The position numbers and the translations under genes were made by a program. Source: Hortaea werneckii (taxonomy: Eukaryota; Ascomycota; Dothideomycetes; Mycosphaerellales; Teratosphaeriaceae). Taken from it: DNA of 46,703 nucleotides. Below the pieces are notes generated by a model, which did not search any database, was not told where the DNA came from, and worked only from the letters and a program-made list of their open reading frames with translations. Where the stretch lies: NCBI GenBank assembly GCA_037044905.1, contig JBAOKB010000050.1:1-46703 (forward strand), in the 5' to 3' direction. Shown piece by piece: positions 40,310 through 46,703 of the stretch; the stretch's first letter is position 1, and every line of letters begins with the position of its first letter.

Positions 40310-43300
40310 CTACTCCTCATCCCTCCCCTGCAAACCCTCGACAAACTCCTTCGCGAGCCCCTTCACCCTCTCGACTTCCTTCGCTCCACCCTCCTTCTCC
40401 TCAAACTCAAGCCACTTCTTAAACAGGAACTTCGCCCTACGCTTCTTAATCTTCTGGTTCACGGACCGCTCCAGCAGCGAGCGGACCTGATCCTTCTGTT
40501 CCTTCTTCACATCCGGCGACTCCATGTGCGTGAGACGCGACAGTTCCAGGTCGGTCCACATGTCCCAGCCTACGGTCCACTTGGGGAACTCGGTGACGAG
40601 GCCCTCGAAGATGGTCCGCCCGCGCTCCGGATCGCCGGTCTCGGTTCGGAATTCTAGGGCGGCGAATTTGGCGGTCAGGGAACGGTGCTCGCTACTGGGT
40701 ACGCTCTGTAGCGACCTGCTCAGCAGCGCTCGTGCCCGAGCAGGCTCTTTGAGTCGGTCCATTAGGAAGCTGGCGTAGTTGAGCCATACTTCAGGACTGG
40801 CGCGGAAAGTCTTGTTCGCGACGATACGCTCAAAGACTCCATCCGCTTTGTCGTGCTTGCCGGAGTCGATGTAGATAGATGCCAGCTTCTGGTGCATTTC
40901 CAAGCTATCCTGCACCTGACAGGCTTGCTTGAAGACTTCCTCAACCCTCTCGTCATCTCCGTACTCGACTTCCAGGTTCATCCACGCGATCCAGATATTC
41001 GCCTTCTCTTCCACTTCGCGGATGTGGATGCTCCGCAGCGCTCGTTCGGCAATCTCCCGCGCCTTCTGGATCTCGCTGAGCTGGAGCTGGAAGGCCATGT
41101 ACTGGATCCACAGACCCGAGTTGTTCGGCTGACCAAGGAGCTGGCGCTCAAAGTCGGAGTTGCTGCGTGGGCCGTACTTGTCCAGGTCGCCAGTCATGTC
41201 AACCTTGATTTCGGGTTTGCGCTTGCGCTTCTTCTGCGGCTGCGTCTCAGCTTCAGAGTCAGAAGCCGCTCCGTTGGCGTCGCCAAATGCGTCACCACCT
41301 GTCCAGTCAAATCCGGATGTCTTCAAGCCTGAAGTCGGCTTGGCTGGTTCATCGTCGGAGGCGCTGTCGACTTCCATTCCCTCGACTTCCGCAGCATCAT
41401 CTTCATCATCGCTTTCTATGTCCTGAATATCTTCAAGATTGACGCCTCCTTCACTCCCTTCCTCACTATCATCTTCGTCGTCCAAGCCGTCGAGCTCAAC
41501 ACCCTCTTCATCGCTCTCGTCCTCGCTAGCGTCCTCCATCTCTTCATCGCCGTCATCATCAGCGAAATAACTCGCCTTCAACCCCAAGCTAATCTTCCGC
41601 TTCTCAACATCAACGCTCAGAACCTTCGCCTTGACCACATCTCCCTCGCTATAAAGCTTCCTGACATCCTCTACCCTCTTAGCTGCAACTTCGCTACGAT
41701 GACAGAGCCCAGAAAGTCTCGGCTGAGTATTATCGATGTCGATAAATGCACCAAAGTCCTCGACCTTCCGGACCTTACCCGTAACGACTTGGCCCGATTG
41801 CAGATCCGAGATGCCGATCGGCGGGATGTAGTCTTCGTCAACATGGCTCTTCTTCAGACTCAAGCTGACACTCTTTGCCGCGGGATCTACAGCCAGCACG
41901 CGACCTCTGACGAGCTGGTCAACAGAAACGATAGACTTCCAGTCCTTGACATATTGGTCGGAAAGGTCGCTGATGCGGACAAAGGCATCGACCTTCGCTC
42001 CGAGTTGGACCAGGACGCCCTTCTCGCCCACGTGCCTCACGAAGCCGCGCACGAGGTCGCCAGCACTGATACTGTCGTGAGTTGATACGGACTTGTCCTT
42101 GACGGGCAATGTGGAGCTCAGTACCAGACTGGGACGTAAGCTGAGGAACAACTTCTTGTTTGGTAAGTCGACATCCAACACCGAGACTCGCAAAATGTCG
42201 TTCTTGTTGTATTGTTGCGGACGGGCGTTGTCAAAGTCGTCTGCCATCTCTACCAAGCCTACCGGCGCTGCCAGCGTATCGGAGAGCTGGACAGTGACGC
42301 CACGCTCTGTGACCTTCGTCACACGGCCAGGTAGGACCTGACCAGGTTGGATGTCCTGAAGCTTCAGCTGCGCTTGCTCGGTTCCTGTCCTGGCCGTGAG
42401 ATCCAGACGGCCAGTTGCGACGTCAACGCTCTTGACCGTGACTTTGAGAGCGGAACCGATTGGGAAATGCTTTCCAAGGTTCTGCAACTGACCGACATCA
42501 TCGCTAAGATCCATCAACGCGATGCGGCCACGCACGTTGGGGGAGAGGTTGGCCCAGACGCAGTTGTCGCCATGGTTGTTGATGAACGCCGTGTAGCTGC
42601 CATTTGCCCTGACCGAGTCCAGAGTAAGCAATGCCTCGCTGCGCTTCTGGACTCTGCTGGATTTGGCAGAGAGTTCCAGAACGGAAGCCTTGCTCTGGCG
42701 GTGAGAGATGGGCAGGAACCGATGGGCACGGGCATCGTGTACACCCAGAACCTTCGCCTCGACTTCTTCATTAGGCTGGAACTTCTGCAATGGCGCCTTC
42801 TTGTTTCCAACCGCATCCCACGAATCGAACACTTCGCTCACATCGATGCGACCTTGCACGCCATCGCCGATGCGAACGTTGAGCTGGGTGGCTTTTACGC
42901 TCGCAATCTTAGCCCGTACCACGTCCCCGACCTTCGCAATCGCTTCTTCCTTCGCACCGTCGTCCTTTGTGTCTTTCTTAGGCTGCGCTTTGTCATCTGC
43001 TGACTTTTCCCGCATGCTAAGCCAGAATCGCTCGCGTCCAGCGTCAAGACCGCTAACCCATGCCGTGACTGTTTGGTCTTTCACTAGTCCGAACGCAGCC
43101 TTGCCGACCATGTCAGGAGCAATGTCCCTCTTGGAACAAAGTCCTACAAGCCCATCCGCAAACTCCACATACACTCCTTCGGGAGTAACGTTCCTCACGA
43201 ACCCTCTAACCTTCTTGCCTTCAGTCACGTCGCTGAAAGATCTGACAAGAGCGTTGGACTTTGCGTCAGCCACAAAGCTTGCCTTGTTACTCAACAAAGC

Positions 43301-45826
43301 CTGGCGACTCCTTTCCATCTTGCCCAGAACGACGAGGTCGGTCAATTTCTGTCCAACCCTGGTGCGCTTCAGCACGCCTTCAGCCTTCTTGGGCAGCTCG
43401 CCATCAGCCAGCTGTCCAAAGCGGACGACGCCTCGGATTCCACCCTCCAGATCGACCGTGATATCACCCTGACCTACACCCTTCTCTGCGACGGTCCCCT
43501 CTACGATCGATCCAGCTTCCAACTTGTCCAAAGCGGCTTGCATTTCCTCGTCCCAGACACCAGCGGATTTGCATGAGACCTTCATCTCCTCCTTGTCAGC
43601 GTCTACCGACAGGATCCTTGTCGTCACGGTCTGTCCAAGACGGAAATGCTTGTCGGGGCTCTCGAGAAAGCCTTCTGACATCTCTGCAACAGGCAGCCAT
43701 GCCCGGACAGGACCGAAGTATTGCACCACAGCTCCGCTTGGGTGCAGGGATACGATTGTGCCCTTAGACTCCATGCTCATTTTCAAATCGTCATAGCTCT
43801 TCCAGATAGGGCTGTCGCCGTCCTGATCCGGAAGTACACTCTTCTTGAGCGTGAGCCTGATATGGCGTTTTTCGGTATCGATGTTCAGTACTCTCGCCCT
43901 CACAGGGAAGCCTTCGCGGAACTTCCTCTCTGGGTGCTGAAGCGCTACATCAGATAGGTGCATTTCGGGTACCAACCCAGTAATCCCATCCGCGATCTTG
44001 ATGAGTAGGCCCTGAATGCCCGTCTTGCCGCCCAGTATAAGACGCTCAATCTTCCCAGATACCATCTCACCTATCGAAACGTCTTCGAGGCGCAGGTAAG
44101 CTTGCTCCAAAGTGCTCTTCTTGAGGGAGACATAGTGTAGGTTGTCGACGGGGTTAAATCCTACGACGCGGGCGCGGTGGGTAGAGTCAACCTTATAACG
44201 GCCAGCAGAAGATTGCAAGACGTCGATTCGCTCGTCGGACACTTGCGAGATGTGAGCGAACGCCTGTGCTCCTGCTTGTTTGCCATCCGAAGTTGGCAGG
44301 CTCAGGAACAGTCCACGCTCTGCTAGCACGCCCGTTACTGTGGCGTCCTCCACAATCGAGCTCACAGGCAAGTGCTCCGCCAGAGCCGTTGCTTGGGTCC
44401 GTAGTTTCGCGCTCGCCTCTTTGGCCAACCTATCACTTGGCGGCGGCAACAAGAGGAGGTGCTCAAGCATGCTGACACCAACTTTCCTCACCTCGCCGTC
44501 TTGCAAGCTCGGCAGTGCCCAAATAATTCTTCCCCTAGCCTTGGAGCCCACGCGGAACTTCTTGGTCAAGTCGACATCTTTGCCGCCGGCGCCAGAATGG
44601 ACGACGTCCGCCGAGACATCAAGCATTCCCATAACTTTGCCGCTCACGCCACCTGGTGCAGAGTCCGTGACCAAGATCTGGACGGCTGTGCCTGGAAGGA
44701 AGGCGGAGACGCTTGGTGCTTCGCTCACTACCGGACCAGATATAGTTTTATCTGCGCTTTGCAGAGCGGAGAATTTGGCCGCGTCTGGGCTCAGCTTCAA
44801 GACCTTGCCATTGCTTCCTTTACCAGTGACTAGGCACAGCATCACCTGACCCTCTTGTATCTTCTCAATTGACCAGCCCGATCCAAGCTCCTTCTTGCTG
44901 ACAAAACCCTTGACATCAGCGTCTGCAAGGCCGAGATCCATGATGATACCGTGGTCTTCTACGCTGCGCACGGTTGCTTGAAGCATAGAGTTTACCACAA
45001 TGTTGTCAGCTGGTAGCTGTCCATTCGCCTGGCGCGGGTCGAGAGAGAGCTCGATGTGGCGTTTACTGGCCCTCGCAGAATCAGTCGTTGTTTCTGCTGA
45101 GGTGGCCGTGACCGTCGCACGGAGCCATTGACCCTCGTGAAATAATGTGTGCAGGTCGACATCTTCGTCTTCGGCGTCGCCTTTGTCTGATGCCTCATCT
45201 TGGCCCAGCAGGCGCTCGATGCGCGCATTGAGCGTTTCGGAGACCGCCGTGATAGGGACATATCCTGTGAGGTTATTGGGCAACGCAAGCGCTACATCGC
45301 GACTTGTGATAGCTGTGACATAGCCCAGGACTGTGCTTCCCACAGCCAGAGTCTTGTAGCTGAGCCCTTGAATCTTGATCCCACTTCCAGGCACCTTTGC
45401 ACCTGCTCCGTCTTTGCTGCCCTTGACCTTGCGCTGTTTCTTCTTGGCCCGGCCGGAAGTTCCATCCTCGGCTCCGGCATCGAACAAGTCCTCGTCCTGC
45501 TGCTCTCCTTCCCCGCCGTCGTCCTCGCGAGGGGCTTTTTGGCCCGTCTGCTGTTCGAACAGGACATCGCGCTCGGCCTGAGCTCGAATCTGGCGGTGCT
45601 CTAGTGGAGTCAAAACACTAGCACCTCCACGGGGAAAGGAGCGATCCTCTTGCTGCAAGATGCTCTTTGCAGCAGGTTTGCGCTCGCCGGCGCCCTCGTC
45701 CGAGCGTTTCGTCTTGGACGGCTTCGTCGTCTTCGCCGGCTTCTCGTCCGCCGCCTCGGCCTTCGCTGGCTTGCTCTTCTTCGCCGGCCGCTCTTCCGTG
45801 ACGGCCTTTCTCTTAATCGGCGCCAT
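40310..45826 (-). CDS. RRP5: rRNA biogenesis protein RRP5
   Basis: An intronless 5.5-kb frame encodes 1838 aa from the ATG at 45824-45826 (yeast 1729, human 1871). The N-terminal 150 residues are Lys/Ala/Glu-rich with nuclear-localisation-like clusters. A long array of S1 RNA-binding domains follows, recognisable by repeats of the type G-x-V/I-x(5)-G-V/A-x-V and VRGRVLAVDPAAKSVSLSLK. An acidic linker (about 1422-1495) leads to C-terminal HAT/TPR-like repeats from about residue 1555 (FERQLLGQPNNSGLWIQYMA, then WIAWMNLEVEYGD). RRP5 acts in the nucleolus in both 18S and 5.8S/25S pre-rRNA processing: the S1 part binds pre-rRNA and the HAT part is needed for the 40S pathway. The gene is divergent from the partial gene at 46146. 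Confidence 0.97.
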   Translation of the reverse strand: MAPIKRKAVTEERPAKKSKPAKAEAADEKPAKTTKPSKTKRSDEGAGERKPAAKSILQQEDRSFPRGGASVLTPLEHRQIRAQAERDVLFEQQTGQKAPREDDGGEGEQQDEDLFDAGAEDGTSGRAKKKQRKVKGSKDGAGAKVPGSGIKIQGLSYKTLAVGSTVLGYVTAITSRDVALALPNNLTGYVPITAVSETLNARIERLLGQDEASDKGDAEDEDVDLHTLFHEGQWLRATVTATSAETTTDSARASKRHIELSLDPRQANGQLPADNIVVNSMLQATVRSVEDHGIIMDLGLADADVKGFVSKKELGSGWSIEKIQEGQVMLCLVTGKGSNGKVLKLSPDAAKFSALQSADKTISGPVVSEAPSVSAFLPGTAVQILVTDSAPGGVSGKVMGMLDVSADVVHSGAGGKDVDLTKKFRVGSKARGRIIWALPSLQDGEVRKVGVSMLEHLLLLPPPSDRLAKEASAKLRTQATALAEHLPVSSIVEDATVTGVLAERGLFLSLPTSDGKQAGAQAFAHISQVSDERIDVLQSSAGRYKVDSTHRARVVGFNPVDNLHYVSLKKSTLEQAYLRLEDVSIGEMVSGKIERLILGGKTGIQGLLIKIADGITGLVPEMHLSDVALQHPERKFREGFPVRARVLNIDTEKRHIRLTLKKSVLPDQDGDSPIWKSYDDLKMSMESKGTIVSLHPSGAVVQYFGPVRAWLPVAEMSEGFLESPDKHFRLGQTVTTRILSVDADKEEMKVSCKSAGVWDEEMQAALDKLEAGSIVEGTVAEKGVGQGDITVDLEGGIRGVVRFGQLADGELPKKAEGVLKRTRVGQKLTDLVVLGKMERSRQALLSNKASFVADAKSNALVRSFSDVTEGKKVRGFVRNVTPEGVYVEFADGLVGLCSKRDIAPDMVGKAAFGLVKDQTVTAWVSGLDAGRERFWLSMREKSADDKAQPKKDTKDDGAKEEAIAKVGDVVRAKIASVKATQLNVRIGDGVQGRIDVSEVFDSWDAVGNKKAPLQKFQPNEEVEAKVLGVHDARAHRFLPISHRQSKASVLELSAKSSRVQKRSEALLTLDSVRANGSYTAFINNHGDNCVWANLSPNVRGRIALMDLSDDVGQLQNLGKHFPIGSALKVTVKSVDVATGRLDLTARTGTEQAQLKLQDIQPGQVLPGRVTKVTERGVTVQLSDTLAAPVGLVEMADDFDNARPQQYNKNDILRVSVLDVDLPNKKLFLSLRPSLVLSSTLPVKDKSVSTHDSISAGDLVRGFVRHVGEKGVLVQLGAKVDAFVRISDLSDQYVKDWKSIVSVDQLVRGRVLAVDPAAKSVSLSLKKSHVDEDYIPPIGISDLQSGQVVTGKVRKVEDFGAFIDIDNTQPRLSGLCHRSEVAAKRVEDVRKLYSEGDVVKAKVLSVDVEKRKISLGLKASYFADDDGDEEMEDASEDESDEEGVELDGLDDEDDSEEGSEGGVNLEDIQDIESDDEDDAAEVEGMEVDSASDDEPAKPTSGLKTSGFDWTGGDAFGDANGAASDSEAETQPQKKRKRKPEIKVDMTGDLDKYGPRSNSDFERQLLGQPNNSGLWIQYMAFQLQLSEIQKAREIAERALRSIHIREVEEKANIWIAWMNLEVEYGDDERVEEVFKQACQVQDSLEMHQKLASIYIDSGKHDKADGVFERIVANKTFRASPEVWLNYASFLMDRLKEPARARALLSRSLQSVPSSEHRSLTAKFAALEFRTETGDPERGRTIFEGLVTEFPKWTVGWDMWTDLELSRLTHMESPDVKKEQKDQVRSLLERSVNQKIKKRRAKFLFKKWLEFEEKEGGAKEVERVKGLAKEFVEGLQGRDEE

Positions 45827-46145
45827 ATTTGCGCACGATGTCAGCTGTTTTTGCTGCACCTGTGCTGTTTAGTCGGAAAGGCAGATAGCTTTCACTTCCG
45901 CGGTCCATGAAATTTCCAGAGCCAGCGGAGATCAGCTCTGCAAGCCAAGATTTCGCGATCAAAGCGGATCTACCCGCTATCAGCCTTTCGCAAGCGTCAT
46001 CTCGGGTGGTCCAAGCTGCTACGCGTCTCGCGTTCTTCCAATTTAGACCGCGACTCGATTCCAACCTCGTGCTCCATCACTTTCGCCCCTGCTCAGCATC
46101 TCTACAGCCGTCTCCCTCTAGACGCTGGCTCGGTCGTCAATCACC
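45827..46145. promoter_or_regulatory. Shared promoter region of RRP5 and the 46146 gene
   Basis: The 319 bp between two divergent ATGs must hold both promoters. I could not assign specific binding sites. Confidence 0.6.
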
Positions 46146-46703
46146 ATGACTGACGAGCTCCCCTCGTCGTCTCAAGATAGCTATTACGAAGCGCACCGTA
46201 TCCCGTACTCTTCTCAAGAGAATCTTCCGCCATCCTCTTCGCAGACCCTCCCATCTTCACCTCCACCCAGGACCAGCAGCAGCCCCCGGAGGTCTCGCTC
46301 AAAGCCAAAGGCTTTACCGACAGTCACACCAAAGCGTTTCCGAAAGTTCTTCACCCCACGCAGTGCACTCGGCGGCAAAGATGGAACGGCAAAACGGCAG
46401 AGCAAGGCCGGGAGACAGTTGAGAGACATCACCCAAAGCGGAACAAACCTGCGCCCGAAGAATGCAACCTCGCTCGACGATCTATCCGGTCATCTGCTGG
46501 CCGACGGTGCCAGACCGGCCAAACGCCGGAAAACTAGCATCGATATCTCAAGCTCGCCACCGCTGTCCAGCCCGCTGAAGCATGTTCAACCTGCCGCCAC
46601 CCATCTATCCCATTGCGATGACCTACCCAGTTCGCCCATATTGCCACCGCTCAACGATGACGAACACCACCACGATATAGACGAAGACCTAGTGGATAAA
46701 CTG
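46146..46703 (+). CDS. Partial gene, Ser/Pro-rich nuclear-looking N-terminus
   Basis: An ATG at 46146 opens a frame of 186 codons that is still open at the window edge. The sequence is disordered, Ser/Pro-rich and basic, with SP/TP sites (TPKRF, FFTPRS, SSPPLSSPLK) typical of CDK targets. It has a bipartite-like cluster AKRRK and a conserved-looking block RKFFTPRSALGG followed by GRQLRDIT. This resembles the N-terminal region of fungal cell-cycle or chromatin proteins, but I cannot name it. The domain part lies outside the window. Confidence 0.7.
   Translation, partial: MTDELPSSSQDSYYEAHRIPYSSQENLPPSSSQTLPSSPPPRTSSSPRRSRSKPKALPTVTPKRFRKFFTPRSALGGKDGTAKRQSKAGRQLRDITQSGTNLRPKNATSLDDLSGHLLADGARPAKRRKTSIDISSSPPLSSPLKHVQPAATHLSHCDDLPSSPILPPLNDDEHHHDIDEDLVDKL

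Noticed and set aside
1..46703. Biosynthetic gene cluster around the two regulators and the dehydrogenase
   Set aside because: There is no synthase, P450 or transporter in the window; the neighbours are housekeeping genes.
1..46703. tRNA genes, rRNA, CRISPR or intact transposons
   Set aside because: No T-loop context with a matching cloverleaf, no spaced repeats, and no transposase or reverse-transcriptase frames were seen by eye.

Overview
The window is nuclear DNA from a filamentous ascomycete (Pezizomycotina, most likely Dothideomycetes). The evidence is short GT-AG introns of roughly 50-170 bp with CTAAC/CTGAC-type branch points, GC-rich coding sequence, pyrimidine-rich leaders, two Zn2Cys6-type regulators, and recognisable eukaryotic housekeeping genes (RRP5, TAF14, LSM3). 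The class-level placement is inference; no marker in the window fixes genus or species. There are no rRNA, tRNA or CRISPR features and no intact transposon that I could find.

Layout, left to right. 1-2374: long non-coding leader. 2375-4478 (+): regulator with an N-terminal PB1-like segment and a C-terminal Zn2Cys6 cluster. 6270-8498 (+): proline-rich protein with a Cyk3-type transglutaminase-like domain. 9150-12302 (-): large PPR-like mitochondrial expression factor. 12795-13412 (+): LSM3 in three exons. 13974-16481 (-): F-box protein with RCC1-like repeats. 17381-18107 (-): Gln/Gly/Tyr-rich glycine-zipper protein. 18108-20794: gene-poor, with one doubtful ORF. 20795-22897 (+): Zn2Cys6 regulator whose DNA-binding cluster is visible only in its second half. 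23171-23869 and 24666-25355 (+): a hypothetical protein and an LPPELRN (F-box-like) protein. 25717-26730 (-): membrane-anchored short-chain dehydrogenase. 27434-29180 (-): Ser/Thr-rich single-pass membrane protein. 29181-32053: 2.9 kb with no convincing gene. 32054-33908 (-): PPPDE-thioredoxin-PUL fusion. 34407-35475 (+): TAF14 in five exons. 36858-39449 (-): large uncharacterised membrane protein. 40310-45826 (-): RRP5. 46146-46703 (+): 5' part of a nuclear-looking protein that runs off the window.

The genes do not form one pathway or a biosynthetic cluster. This is ordinary mixed gene space: ribosome assembly (RRP5), transcription (TAF14 and two zinc-cluster proteins), splicing and decay (LSM3), ubiquitin/SUMO processing (F-box/RCC1, PPPDE-Trx-PUL) and mitochondrial gene expression. 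Two close head-to-head pairs, PPPDE/TAF14 and RRP5/46146, probably share promoters. The points most worth a second look are the 9-nt first coding exon of TAF14, the missing first half of the zinc cluster in the 20.8 kb regulator with its in-frame 93-bp intron, an Atg8-interacting-motif-like peptide in the uncharacterised membrane protein, and the triple-domain PPPDE protein with its hidden 33-nt first exon.
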